This document shows, in pieces, positions 22,996 through 33,614 of a DNA stretch of 64,000 nucleotides. The DNA lies in contig NC_092346.1 of the NCBI RefSeq assembly GCF_963676685.1, positions 75,283,821 through 75,347,820 on the forward strand, written 5' to 3'. The DNA is from Mytilus edulis (Eukaryota > Mollusca > Bivalvia > Mytilida > Mytilidae). Every line of letters begins with the position of its first letter. Within the stretch, counting starts at the first letter, position 1. The notes under the pieces are model-generated. The model worked only from the letters and a program-made list of their open reading frames with translations, ran no database searches and was not told the origin of the DNA. A program made the position numbers and the translations under genes.

Positions 22996-25900
22996 TTATT
23001 TCAACAATTTGAAAGCTTTTTCTAGGAAACAATTACAATGTGTAGTCTTACATTTTGCCTGTAATTTGTAACTATACATAAATTCTGCTTTAAATACAGC
23101 ATAAACATTTATAGCTTCTGTTTTCTGTTCAGACATGTAGTAAGCTTTATATATACAAAACATTATTAATGTAATCAAATAATTTATTTCATAATATTGT
23201 TCATCATTAATTTTATAACCAAATACTAGATTTTTCAATGTTAGAATATTATTATCAATATTCAGTTTTCCAAAAAGATTTTTAATTTTACTAAAGAAGT
23301 CATCAAGAAAATGACATTTCAGAAACATGTGATCATAATCTTCAGTGGTATTGCAAAAATTACAGTTTGAAGTATTGCAGATATTCCACTGTTTTAATAA
23401 AGTTTTACAAGGTAGAATAAAGTGTAACAATTTCCAACGAAACACTTTATACTTATTTTCTTTCAAATAATGGTGAACAAATTTCAATATATTACAGACT
23501 GAACTCTTAATATACTCAATATTTAACACTGTTTTCCATCGGTTAAAACCAACAGGAATTTGAATCTCATTCTGAATGAATGTGTTATAAATTTTTTTTG
23601 TTTCTAACTTGTCTAATGTTTCTGTATAATTACAATTTCTCTTAATAAATAAAACATAATCTGTTTTTACTTGAGTTTTCTTTGAATTTTCTTGTCTTAA
23701 AATGTTTATCCATTCTTTTGGTAAAGCTTTCTTCAATTGAGAAAATTCTGACAACCAATTACATTTAATATTGAGTTTTTGTAAAATATATTTCTCTGAT
23801 ATGTTACCATTTTCATCTATAATGTCATTTACATATATGATTTTGCTATTTATCCAGTTTTGAAATATAAGGCTTTTTTTTTTAATCTTGATAAATTGAT
23901 TTCCCCAGATTACTTGTTGTCGAATAGTTCTAAAGTTTTCTGGTTGCTCTATTTTTTTGTTTTTTACCCATGCTTTTAATATATTCAAATAAAATTCTGG
24001 CAGCTTATTTAAACCAGGAATTGAGTTAATACCATCAATGTTCATATGAAAGATAAGGAAATTCTTGCCAAATTTATTAAAATAAAATAATGGTGTTACT
24101 TTCCAGTTGGCAAAATCTCCATATATTAATCTTTTAATCCACCCAATTTTTAAAGATTCTATGTATTTATCTATGTCAATCATTTTTAAACCACCATCTA
24201 GCAATTCATAGCTTAATACATTACGTTTAACTTTTTCTGTTTTGCTTTTCCATAAGAATTGAAATACAATTTTTTTAAATTTATCAATATATTCTTTTTC
24301 TATGTGAGAAACAGATGCTAAAAAAGTAATATTGGGTAGAATCAGTGATTTAATAACTGTTATTTTTCCCAATAAGGTTAGATTTCTTTTCTCCCAGTTT
24401 TTAATTATCTTCTCAGATTTTTCTAATTGTTTTTCAGCATTGAGCTTTTGACAATCATTTTTATTACAACCAAAAAAAACTCCTAAACATTTTACTGGTT
24501 TGTTTGTAAAGTTAATGTTTTCATATTTTTCTTTACAATGTTTGTGTTTTCCTAACCATATGCCTTCTGTTTTTGATCTGTTTAATTTAAGTCCTGATAA
24601 TGTGCCAAAGATTTCAATCATATTTAAAACTTTTGAAATGTCTTTTTGTGATTTTAGAAAAAGTGTTGTATCGTCTGCAAGTTGGCTGACTTTTAATGAA
24701 TGTGTTTTCCCATCTATCTTAATTTCAAAGCCTTTAATGTTATGGTCTTGCCTTATGTTACAGGCTAATATCTCTACTGCAATAACAAAAATTAATGCAC
24801 TGCACGGACACCCTTGTCGTATACCGCGTTGAATGTTTATGGGTTCAGATATCCATCCATTATTTATTACTGAGCTTTTTATATCTGTATATAAAGTTTT
24901 AATCCATTTAAGCATAGAGTTTTGGAATCCAAATTTTTTTAAAGCTGAAAACATAAAATCCCATTCTAAAGAGTCAAATGCTTTAGAGAAATCTAAAAAA
25001 AGTAGTGCCCCCTCTATGTTAAATCTTTCTGCATAATCAATTATATCTTGGATTTGTCTAATATTATAACCTATATATCTATTTTTAACATACCCATTTT
25101 GATCCTTATGTATAATATTTGGAAGTATATTTTTAATGCGTTGAGCCAATGAATATGCAATTAATTTTGTATCAATATTTAATAAAGTTATGGGTCTATA
25201 ATTATTTAAGCAAAGTGGATCATTCTTTTTATGTATTAGAGAAATAACTCCTAGTTTTTGAGAACTTGTTAACTCCCCTTTTTTATATGAATAATTAAAT
25301 GTAGATACAGCAAATTCTTTTAAATCATTCCAAAAAGTCCTATAGAACTCAACACTAAGTCCATCAATTCCAGGTGATTTATTAAGTTTCATCTTGAATA
25401 ACGAACTAGTACATTCTTCAATGGTTAACGTACCTTCCATTATCTCACTCTCTTGTTTATTTAATTTATGATCAATATTTATATCATTAATATATTTATC
25501 TATGGATTTTACATTTGGACATGTGCTATTATAAATATTTTGATAGAATTCTTTTTCTATTTGTAAAATTTTAGAAGACTCTGTATGTATATCTCCTTTT
25601 TCATCTTTTAAAGCAGTTATAGTCTTTCTGGTCTGTCTAGCTTTTTCTAGTCCCAAAAAAAATTTAGTATTTTTCTCTCCTTCTTCTACCCATTTAATCC
25701 TTGACCTTATTTGAGCTCCTTTACTTTTTATTTCATAAATTTTTCTTAGTTTACATTCATTATAAGTTAATTCTTCTTGATAATGTTTAATAACATCATC
25801 TTTACAGTTTCTGTTTATATTTTCATTTAATTTTTTTATCTTATTTTCCAATATATGTATTTCACTTTTATTTTTATTTGCATTTCTTTTACAGTATGCA

Positions 25901-26811
25901 ACAGTATGTTCTCGAACTTCAATTTTGAACAGATCCCATTGATGGCCTATTTTATCAGTAAGTTTTGTTTTATTTTTATATTTCATGATAAGACCTTTTA
26001 TTATATTTTTATACTCTGTATTATCTAAGATACTGTTATTAATTTTAAAATAACCTTTCCCTTTTGATTGTGATCTCCCTTTTACCTTTAAAGATATAGC
26101 TTGGTGATCTGTATGTGAAATAAGTGCAGGTCTTATATCTGTTGAATAAATATGTGACCTTATTTCTGGACAAACAAGAAAGTAGTCTATGCGTGAAGCT
26201 TCGTTTATCTTATTTTTCCGTCTCCATGTAAATTGTATATTATTTCTATGTATGTTTCTCCAAATATCTATCAGTTTGTGTGTTTTGATTAACCCCTTTA
26301 AACTGTTGACTGGTTTTTGTTTTCTTTTATTATTTCTGTTGTTTTTTTTGTTGTCAATATTAGATAATGTATCATTCATATCTCCCCCTACTATGACCAT
26401 ACCTAAACTGTTTTTCTGTATCATGTCATTTACTTTTTTGAAGAAAACATTCCTATTTTTAGGTAGATTTGGTGCATAAATATTAACTAGAGTATATATA
26501 CTTTCTGAAATTTCTATGTTAATCAAAATTATGCGCCCCTCCTCATCTTGAAATTTATCAATTAATTGATAATCAGTGTGATCACTTATAAAAATAGATA
26601 CCCCTCTTGATTGAGAATTTCCATAACTGTGATATGTATCACCTTTGAATTCATTTTTAAATTTTTCCTCTAAAGTAGAAGTAAAATGACTCTCTTGTAC
26701 AAATAAAATATTACAATTCTGATACTTCATCCACATATGAAGCCTTTGTCTTTTATCTTTTGAACCAAGACCTTGGCAGTTTAATGAACATATATGTATT
26801 GTTTCACTCAT
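22996..26811 (-). CDS. LINE ORF2: endonuclease and reverse transcriptase
   Basis: A 1271-residue replication protein of the LINE. Residues 1-240 are an apurinic-type endonuclease: SLNCQGLG near 9-16, FVQESHF near 37-43, GGDMND near 142-147, SRIDYFLV near 206-213 and SHTDHQAISL with the catalytic histidine near 232-241. The reverse transcriptase spans about 470-760: NYRPITLLN (about 535), FLDFSKAFDSLEW (motif A, about 610), RGIRQGCPCSALIF (motif B) and SQLADDTTLFL (motif C, about 710). A C-terminal CNFC...H...C cluster near 1150 matches the cysteine-rich end of L1/Tx1 proteins. It nicks the target and primes cDNA synthesis there. No stops or frameshifts. Confidence 0.93.
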   Translation of the reverse strand: MSETIHICSLNCQGLGSKDKRQRLHMWMKYQNCNILFVQESHFTSTLEEKFKNEFKGDTYHSYGNSQSRGVSIFISDHTDYQLIDKFQDEEGRIILINIEISESIYTLVNIYAPNLPKNRNVFFKKVNDMIQKNSLGMVIVGGDMNDTLSNIDNKKNNRNNKRKQKPVNSLKGLIKTHKLIDIWRNIHRNNIQFTWRRKNKINEASRIDYFLVCPEIRSHIYSTDIRPALISHTDHQAISLKVKGRSQSKGKGYFKINNSILDNTEYKNIIKGLIMKYKNKTKLTDKIGHQWDLFKIEVREHTVAYCKRNANKNKSEIHILENKIKKLNENINRNCKDDVIKHYQEELTYNECKLRKIYEIKSKGAQIRSRIKWVEEGEKNTKFFLGLEKARQTRKTITALKDEKGDIHTESSKILQIEKEFYQNIYNSTCPNVKSIDKYINDINIDHKLNKQESEIMEGTLTIEECTSSLFKMKLNKSPGIDGLSVEFYRTFWNDLKEFAVSTFNYSYKKGELTSSQKLGVISLIHKKNDPLCLNNYRPITLLNIDTKLIAYSLAQRIKNILPNIIHKDQNGYVKNRYIGYNIRQIQDIIDYAERFNIEGALLFLDFSKAFDSLEWDFMFSALKKFGFQNSMLKWIKTLYTDIKSSVINNGWISEPINIQRGIRQGCPCSALIFVIAVEILACNIRQDHNIKGFEIKIDGKTHSLKVSQLADDTTLFLKSQKDISKVLNMIEIFGTLSGLKLNRSKTEGIWLGKHKHCKEKYENINFTNKPVKCLGVFFGCNKNDCQKLNAEKQLEKSEKIIKNWEKRNLTLLGKITVIKSLILPNITFLASVSHIEKEYIDKFKKIVFQFLWKSKTEKVKRNVLSYELLDGGLKMIDIDKYIESLKIGWIKRLIYGDFANWKVTPLFYFNKFGKNFLIFHMNIDGINSIPGLNKLPEFYLNILKAWVKNKKIEQPENFRTIRQQVIWGNQFIKIKKKSLIFQNWINSKIIYVNDIIDENGNISEKYILQKLNIKCNWLSEFSQLKKALPKEWINILRQENSKKTQVKTDYVLFIKRNCNYTETLDKLETKKIYNTFIQNEIQIPVGFNRWKTVLNIEYIKSSVCNILKFVHHYLKENKYKVFRWKLLHFILPCKTLLKQWNICNTSNCNFCNTTEDYDHMFLKCHFLDDFFSKIKNLFGKLNIDNNILTLKNLVFGYKINDEQYYEINYLITLIMFCIYKAYYMSEQKTEAINVYAVFKAEFMYSYKLQAKCKTTHCNCFLEKAFKLLK

Positions 26812-26850
26812 TGTTTACCATAGATTTCTAGTTAAAAAAAGTAAAGTTTC

Positions 26851-27663
26851 TTATATATAATATAACCATAATTTGTTTACAACATGGTATATACAGCTAG
26901 CATTAATATTAATATACACATTGTACATAACATTGCCAATAGTGCTTACAATAATATTGCAAATAATCATTTTAACATTTATAGTATGATAACTACATTG
27001 TTTACTTTTTATTTCATTGTCTATTTTCAGACCGCATATGGCCTTGACATTACTCAGACACTGACCCAGATTCTGATTAGCAAATTGAAGTGGTATGTCT
27101 GAACACCAGATGTTATTAAAAGAAAAGTTAAACAATTTCAGTGATGGTTTTGTGATATACCATATTCCAAATATTAGCCAGAATAGAAATATATCATTAT
27201 TGGATTTACCTGTGAATGTTAAAAAAACGTGGATGGCTATACATTTAGTGACATGTTCTAAAAATAGATTTGGATTTTCCTTTTCTATACATTGAAAACA
27301 AGTGTGAAGAATATTACCACTCTGGATTATAAACGTGGCATAAATGACTGATGGATTTTTTTTCACATGGAGAAAAAAATGTTGGATATAGATATGTGTA
27401 TTTCTTGCAATTTCAATATCAATGATGTGGTTTTTACCAAAGATACATTCAAATTCTAATGTTCTATTTATAGCGTACCATACTAACAGGTGATTGTTTG
27501 AAACATAAACATTTTTTATGATAAACATATATTTGACATTCAAATAGTCATAATCTTTTGAAAGTATGCAATCTTGCATTGCATCACAATCATTTTTTTG
27601 TTTTTTTTTAATTAATAAAGTAAAAATAATAAATTCTATGTACATATATTTATATTTGAGCAT
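26851..27663 (-). CDS. Open frame between LINE ORF1 and ORF2 (unknown protein)
   Basis: A 270-codon frame fills nearly the whole space between ORF1 (ends 27722) and ORF2 (starts 26811), with 40-60 bp on each side. The sequence is very AT-rich, where stops should be frequent, so a 270-codon run is hard to explain by chance. I recognise no domain. The product would be hydrophobic in patches and rich in Ile, Asn, Cys and His, for example CFQCIEKENP and HVTKC, with no clear zinc-knuckle spacing. L1/Tx1 elements normally have two frames. It could be an extra gene, a former gene or coincidence. Confidence 0.4.
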   Translation of the reverse strand: MLKYKYMYIEFIIFTLLIKKKQKNDCDAMQDCILSKDYDYLNVKYMFIIKNVYVSNNHLLVWYAINRTLEFECIFGKNHIIDIEIARNTHIYIQHFFLHVKKNPSVIYATFIIQSGNILHTCFQCIEKENPNLFLEHVTKCIAIHVFLTFTGKSNNDIFLFWLIFGIWYITKPSLKLFNFSFNNIWCSDIPLQFANQNLGQCLSNVKAICGLKIDNEIKSKQCSYHTINVKMIICNIIVSTIGNVMYNVYININASCIYHVVNKLWLYYI

Positions 27664-27721
27664 TGTAGTGTTTTAATTATTTAACAATTGCATTGTAATG
27701 GATTTACATATCGTACTGGCC

Positions 27722-28963
27722 CTACGGTTTAAATGTCTTTTGTGCAGGACCTGTACGTTCTTGATACTCTTCTGTTGGGGTTGTTGCATTTCTCTTATCG
27801 GTTTTATTTCTTGGAGTTTGGTTCGTTCCTTGGAAATATTGGCTTATATCTCCTAGTGTTTTCTTTTGATTATTTGTCAGTTTTTTTTTCTTCTTTTTTT
27901 TGTGCGAACCATCTATTGGAGTGTTGGTGTTTATAGCTTCCAATCCTGAGTCATGATTGTTCATGTATGTATTGTCGTTGTCTGCACTTTTGTTGGTAGA
28001 AGTGTCTGTTTGATCATTACTGAGTGGAGCTATAGCTGATACTGTTTGACTGTCATTGGGGATTGGTTGCAGTATTGATTGTGATGTCTGCACCGAGTCT
28101 TCTGTTTCTGACTTATCCTCATCTGAATTGTCGTCTTCTGTGTCGTCACTTTCACTTAGATGCGAATTACACTCTGCTTGTCTGTGTCCTTGTTTGTTAC
28201 AATGAAGACAAACCCAGTCATTTGGACACTGCGAAAATTTGTGACCTTTCTTTAGGCATTTATTGCATGAGATTTCAGCTTGATTGTGATTTTCTTGTCC
28301 TTGGTGAATAACTGTTGCTCTGTATTTACCAATAAGGACAGATCTCGGTAAAGCTTTACTTAAAGGAGCTACCATTGCGATTCTGTCTCCAGTTTGGCAA
28401 TTTGATAACAGGCCATCTACTCGCAATCGTTCTCTGTACATTTTAATAACCTCGCATCCGTGGTATTCTAAGCTTCGTTCAATCTTTCCGTCCTCAGCGG
28501 AACAGGGCACATTTTTTACACGTACTTTCAGGTAAGTTGGTCTTTCATTAACAATTATCCTTGGGTTTCTACTGTAAACCTGGATATATTTATTCCGAAT
28601 TGTTATGCCAGACGTAATGAGGGATTCTCTATCGATATCAGAATCAAAATAGATTCTCCACAAACCTCGAACACGCTGCAACCCTTTGAGATGACTGGCT
28701 GGGCATATTGTAGCGTCAATGGTTTTGTACAGTTCTATGTGTGTTAGAAACTGGTCTCTGCTTGGTTTAGTGTTGCCAAACAAGTCAGTTTCTAATATGA
28801 AAACTGGTTTTACATCCTCAACATCATAATTGTTTTTTGTGTTTTGTTTTTGCAATATAGAAGAGTAAGACTCGATGGTGTCCGCCATATTGTTTTTGTC
28901 ATTGGTTTGGTTTACCTCTGAATTTTCAATTGTAGTATTTGTATTATTTGCTGAATTTGACAT
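27722..28963 (-). CDS. LINE ORF1: RNA-binding protein with zinc knuckles
   Basis: A 413-residue nucleic-acid binding protein. Two CCHC zinc knuckles lie at about residues 232-265 (CNKCLKKGHKFSQC and CLHCNKQGHRQAEC). The preceding region (about 50-200) has the pattern of the gag-like ORF1 proteins of L1/Tx1-type elements (for example GLQRVRGLWRIYF). The C-terminal third is acidic and low in complexity, then a lysine run near 350 and a basic tail. It would coat the LINE RNA. The start at 28963 follows a leader of about 145 bp. Intact. Confidence 0.85.
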   Translation of the reverse strand: MSNSANNTNTTIENSEVNQTNDKNNMADTIESYSSILQKQNTKNNYDVEDVKPVFILETDLFGNTKPSRDQFLTHIELYKTIDATICPASHLKGLQRVRGLWRIYFDSDIDRESLITSGITIRNKYIQVYSRNPRIIVNERPTYLKVRVKNVPCSAEDGKIERSLEYHGCEVIKMYRERLRVDGLLSNCQTGDRIAMVAPLSKALPRSVLIGKYRATVIHQGQENHNQAEISCNKCLKKGHKFSQCPNDWVCLHCNKQGHRQAECNSHLSESDDTEDDNSDEDKSETEDSVQTSQSILQPIPNDSQTVSAIAPLSNDQTDTSTNKSADNDNTYMNNHDSGLEAINTNTPIDGSHKKKKKKKLTNNQKKTLGDISQYFQGTNQTPRNKTDKRNATTPTEEYQERTGPAQKTFKP

Positions 28964-29108
28964 CTTACGACTGTAAAAGTTTCCAACTTCTATTACAACT
29001 TCGTCTGATTAAAAATTAGTTATCAAACCACATCTGATACACATTAAATCATACTTTTTGTGGGAGCCGTGACATAAAACCGCCTTAGCAATCAAGCCCC
29101 GGATGTCA
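28964..29108 (-). promoter_or_regulatory. LINE 5' leader
   Basis: The 145 bp from the 5' target duplication to the ORF1 ATG. LINE leaders usually hold the internal promoter (family knowledge); I see no motif that proves it here. Its presence shows the copy is not 5'-truncated in the usual way. Confidence 0.5.
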
Positions 29109-31633
29109 ATTTTCAGAAAATTACACTTCCCAAGGAGGGAGAAGTTCTGGAATTCAAAGAATATGCGAAAACCGCCCGAATTCCGTTTGTAATCTATGCT
29201 GATTTTGAGTGTTTAACAAGGAAAGTCGATACTTGTCATCCGAATCCAAACACGTCAAGTACAACTACATACCAACAAATGGAACCGTACAGTTTTGGAT
29301 ATCAAAGAGTGTCAATTGATAAGCGATACGACAAACCACCCGTCATATACCGTGGACCTGATGTTGTGGAGAACTTTATCCGTCATCTTCTTGAAGAGGA
29401 GAAAGAAATTAGAGACATACTTAGCCGCATCGAGCCAATGATAATAACTGAGTATGATAAATTAGACTACAAATATGCCAAAAAATGTTATGTATGTAAA
29501 AAAGCTTTCAGCAGCAAAAATTACAAAGTCAAGGAACACGATCACGTGACTGGGTCCATTCGTGGCATTTCTTGTAATAACTGCAATTTACAGATCAAAA
29601 TACCGAAATTTATACCTGTTGTTATTCATAATTTGAAAGGATTTGATGCAAATCTCATCATGAGTAAAATAGGAAAGTTTAAGGAACAAGACATCACTGT
29701 TATTCCACACAACAAAGAAAAATATATGTCATTTTCTATAAGAAATCTCCGCTTTATCGATTCTTTGCAATTTTTAAACAGTTCACTGGCAACTTTAACA
29801 AAAAATCTAGCTGACGAAGGACAAAAACATTTCAATTACTTATCTAAAACTTTTCCGGATCCAGATGTATTTTCTCTATTGCTACGAAAAGGAGTATTCC
29901 CCTATGATTATGTCGATACCGAGCAGAAATTGGAAAAACCTTGTTTACCATCCAAAGAAGATTTTTTTAACAAATTAGGAGACACTCACATATCTGATGA
30001 AGATTATCAATTTGCGCAAACAGTGTGGGACAAACTGAAAGTAAAAACATTGGGGGAATACTCCGATGTGTATCTTAAAATGGATGTAGCTCTTTTGGCA
30101 GATGTTTTTGAAAAATTTAGAGACATTTCTTTACACGACTATGATTTGGATCCGTGTCATTATTTCACCACCCCCGGATTTAGTTGGAGTGCCATGCTGA
30201 AGAAAACTGGAATTGTACTCGATTTAATCACTGATATAGATATGATGCTGTTTGTAGAGAAGGGAATACGAGGCGGTGTATCTAGTATTTTTCATCGATA
30301 TGCTAAAGCAAACAATCCATACTTATTCGATACGTATGAACCAACTGAACCTACTTCCTATTTATCTTATTTAGACGCAAATAACTTATATGGTTGGAGC
30401 ATGTCTCAATGTCTTCCGTATGGTCATTTCAACTGGCTTACCGAGGAGGAGAAAATAAAATTAGATATCACAAAATTAAAAGCTGACGGTTCAGACGGAT
30501 ACATTTTCGAAGTTGACCTTGAATATCCTTCGTCACTTCATTCTTCTCATTCGGATTTTCCCTTAGCTCCAGAAAGAAAACATATTCAAGTAGAACATTT
30601 ATCTCCATATTCAAAGGAATTATTACAAAATTTAACTGGAAAACAATGTTTAACAAAGATTGAAAAACTCGTTCCTAACCTATACGACAAGGAAAAATAC
30701 ATAGTGCATTATAGAAACTTACAACTATACGTAGAGTTAGGAATGAAGATCAAAAAGATACACAGAGTACTCAAGTTTAAACAAAGCCCCTGGTTGAAGA
30801 AGTACATAGACTTTAACACCGAAAAAAGGAAAATTGCAAAGAATGAATTTGAGAAATGTTTATATAAGCTGATGAATAATTCAATTTTTGGTCGGACTCT
30901 CCTCAATACACGCAAGCATAAAGATGTGAAACTTTGTCACACGGAAGAGAAACTTAATAAAGAAACAGCTAAACCATCCTACGCATCTTGCAAAATATTT
31001 AACGAACATTTGGTGGCAGTTGAGAAAAAACGTGTGAATGTTTTGATGAAACAACCAATATATGTAGGTTTTTGCATTTTAGACTTATCCAAGTTTTTGA
31101 TGTACGATTTCCATTATAACCATATGAAATCTCTGTATGGTGATAAAATTCGTGTGTGTTTTTCTGATACTGATAGCTTTTTATATCACGTTGAAACGGA
31201 AGATGTGTATGAAGATATGCATCAATATCAAGATATGTACGATACGAGTGATTATCCACCAGAACATTTTTTACATGACACCGAAAATAAAAAAGTAATA
31301 GGCAAATTCAAGGATGAAACAAGTGGAACCCCAATAAGTGAATTTGTTGGACTGAGATCGAAGATGTATTCATTTTCTTTTGAAGGTGGAGAAAAGCATA
31401 CTGCAAAAGGAGTCACAAAAACTGCATCCAGAAAACTTAAACATGAAATGTATAAAAATTGTCTTTTCGATAAAACTGTTACACGTTCTGAAATGAATAT
31501 AATAAGAAGCGAAAACCATGTTTTATATTCCAAAACTATTAATAAAAAATCATTAGTTCCTTTTGATGATAAAAGATGGATTTTAAATGATGGTGTGACA
31601 ACGAGAGCCTTTGGACATAAAGATAACATATAA
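29109..31633 (+). pseudogene. pPolB: Polinton protein-primed DNA polymerase B, exonuclease and polymerase part
   Basis: The C-terminal part of the split gene. IYADFECLT (about 29193-29220) is exonuclease motif I, NLKGFDANLI is motif II, and YLKMDVALLAD is motif III of the 3'-5' proofreading domain. SYLDANNLYGW (about 30370) is polymerase motif A, KLMNNSIFGRT (about 30870) is motif B, and SDTDSFLYH (about 31165) is motif C with both catalytic aspartates. A CxxC...H.H...CxxC cluster near 29490-29585 is typical of Polinton PolB. All key residues remain, so loss of function comes from the LINE insertion alone. Any product made here would start at an internal ATG such as 29279, inside the exonuclease domain. 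Confidence 0.9.
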
Positions 31634-31639
31634 ACATTC

Positions 31640-32300
31640 ATCATGTAAAACGTTTAAAGACATTTCAAATCTTCTTTGTTATTTTCTATTTGTTATAACT
31701 ATTTCGTATTTGTGATATTATTTTGTTGAATTTTTTTTTTCTAAATCAAGATTTGTGGTGATTTAAATACTAATTTAACATATATTGAGGGATGTTATTA
31801 TTTGTTCATTTGAGGGTTATTGTTTATATGTATTTAATTATAAATTTAAATATTCATGGGTTTTGTTTGTTTTGTTTTGTTTGTTTTGTTTTGTTTTGGT
31901 TTTTCTTTTTGTATTTATAACAAGAGAACGAAGTGGGGATTTTTTTGTATATCAAAATTTGTGGTGATTTAAATATGATTTTTACATATAGTGAGGGAGA
32001 TTGTAGATGCATCATATTTTTTATTAAAACTAGTGTATATAGTTTTCGTTAGTATGTTTGAGGGTAATTGGGTTACTTTTTTCATGTATTGTATTTTTAC
32101 ATATATATTTTCTTTATTCCTGTTTTTTTTTTTTTGCATCCTGTCTGATTGAAATAAAACATAATGTATCAATGAACGCAGTTGTTTGTTTTCGTTTATT
32201 TGAATATATTTATTAGTAAAACACACATTACAAAAAAGATAGATGTACACAATAAAAACAAACAGTTATAGTCATGATAAGTTCAATTTACATGGGAATG
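31640..32300. other. Polinton spacer between convergent genes
   Basis: This separates the polymerase (plus) from the capsid gene (minus), whose transcripts converge here. It contains an imperfect direct repeat with the word GATTTGTGGTGATTTAAATA (about 31748, and again near 31957), a TTTTG-type microsatellite at about 31860-31907, and AATAAA-like words on both strands. No gene is supported. Confidence 0.6.
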
Positions 32301-33614
32301 TTAGTGTTCAATCTTTATTTGTCGATTCTCAGTTATTTCAAAGTATCCATAGTGTTCAGCTAAAATCAGTAAGGCAGCTGTTTCTGGTAATGGCGTACCG
32401 AACTGACATTCCAAACGTATTTTTCCCTGCTTCAGTAGTGAAAGATATTTGGTATCCGAAAAGAATGGTTCTAAGTTGAAGCATAGAAGTGTATATCCAT
32501 TGTTGAATTCAGCCCGTGTTATTTCATTCCCCGTATCCAACATCCACTTTCCTCGTGTTTCGAACATTTTTACATAGGGGGAAACGTTCGTTGCACCACT
32601 ATTCTCGTTGAAATCAAGTTTGAGTGGTATGCCATCAACTGGTATTCCGTCACAAAACAAAGTCACCTGTTTTAAATCATAATTCATAAAGTTGAATGGG
32701 TTTTTTGTATATGCTCCAGACATAGCAGTTGAAGAAACCAATCCGAGCACAATACTTTTCGGTTTCACATCTTGGAAAACATTTTCTACGATTAACGAGG
32801 TGCTTCCTTGCATGATTGTAAAATTTTTCATCATAGTTTTTGTGAAAGGATACTTAGCATTTGTTGTCTTTAAAGCTTCTGAATGAGCGACAATTATAGC
32901 TGGGTTAGGTCTGATCTTGCAAAGCTTGATCACGACATCTTCCAAAGAAATATGGTAGTTGGTATCAATTTCTCCAGACATCAAACAAAAACTTGGATCG
33001 TTGCGGTATAGTTTTAGTTTAAGGGATAACATATTTAACAGGTATCTATCCATCTCAAAGATATCGGAAAAAATTGGTCCCTCCATTTCTAATGTTTTTG
33101 AATTAGAAATAAATTTTCTGCGTTCATACAGTCCAGTGTTTGTCGATATTTCATCCATGTGACCATATCTATCTTTTAAGTATAAACTAGAAGATAATTG
33201 TGTACTCTTTGCGTCCTGGCCATACTGCAGTAACGTTTTCATCATACATTTATACGGGTAATACGTATTACTAGACGTTACCATTTGTCCCTGTATATAA
33301 ACATCCAATTGCGACCAAAGCGACTGTAAAAATAAGTTCACAGGTCCTACCGTATCGCCATCTTGTAAATCCTCACCATTTGCTTTTTTCACTTTTAATT
33401 TCACGTATAGTTTTGATCTTTTAAGATCAATATAGTCCATACCATTGTTTGCACATAGATCGAATTCTATAGGATTGTAAGCGGTTATTTGACTAACAGG
33501 TCTGCATTCCTCGTATGTTATACTTTCAACACCTACTTGGTATGGGGGTATCTCAAAAATCTGTAACTCTGACGGTTGTGCTTCAATAAAATTCTCTTTT
33601 GTTAACAAGGACAT
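32301..33614 (-). CDS. PY: Polinton major capsid protein (double jelly-roll)
   Basis: A 437-residue protein in the position and of the size of the Polinton major capsid protein. The N-terminus (SELQIFEIPPYQVGVES) and the block FDLCANNGMDYIDLKRSKLY followed by KLKVKKANG are characteristic of the family as I know it. Family knowledge: Polinton PY proteins form the double jelly-roll of an icosahedral shell. The frame is intact. Its ATG overlaps the stop of the upstream gene in a TAATG arrangement (33612-33616), suggesting expression from a shared message. Detection by structure prediction would be decisive. Confidence 0.85.
   Translation of the reverse strand: MSLLTKENFIEAQPSELQIFEIPPYQVGVESITYEECRPVSQITAYNPIEFDLCANNGMDYIDLKRSKLYVKLKVKKANGEDLQDGDTVGPVNLFLQSLWSQLDVYIQGQMVTSSNTYYPYKCMMKTLLQYGQDAKSTQLSSSLYLKDRYGHMDEISTNTGLYERRKFISNSKTLEMEGPIFSDIFEMDRYLLNMLSLKLKLYRNDPSFCLMSGEIDTNYHISLEDVVIKLCKIRPNPAIIVAHSEALKTTNAKYPFTKTMMKNFTIMQGSTSLIVENVFQDVKPKSIVLGLVSSTAMSGAYTKNPFNFMNYDLKQVTLFCDGIPVDGIPLKLDFNENSGATNVSPYVKMFETRGKWMLDTGNEITRAEFNNGYTLLCFNLEPFFSDTKYLSLLKQGKIRLECQFGTPLPETAALLILAEHYGYFEITENRQIKIEH

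Larger units (their letters stand above)
22296..29108 (-). mobile_element. Full-length L1/Tx1-like LINE inserted in the Polinton polymerase gene
   Basis: A 6.8-kb non-LTR retrotransposon on the minus strand, bounded by a perfect 14-bp duplication. Its 3' end (left) borders a T-rich run on the plus strand, equal to an A-rich tail. In order it has a 145-bp 5' leader, ORF1 (413 aa), an open middle frame (270 aa), ORF2 (1271 aa) and about 700 bp of 3' untranslated sequence. Both main frames are intact, so the insertion is recent and the copy may have been active. The L1/Tx1 clade call rests on the APE endonuclease and the reverse-transcriptase motifs FDSLEW and NGYVKNRYIG. Confidence 0.9.
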
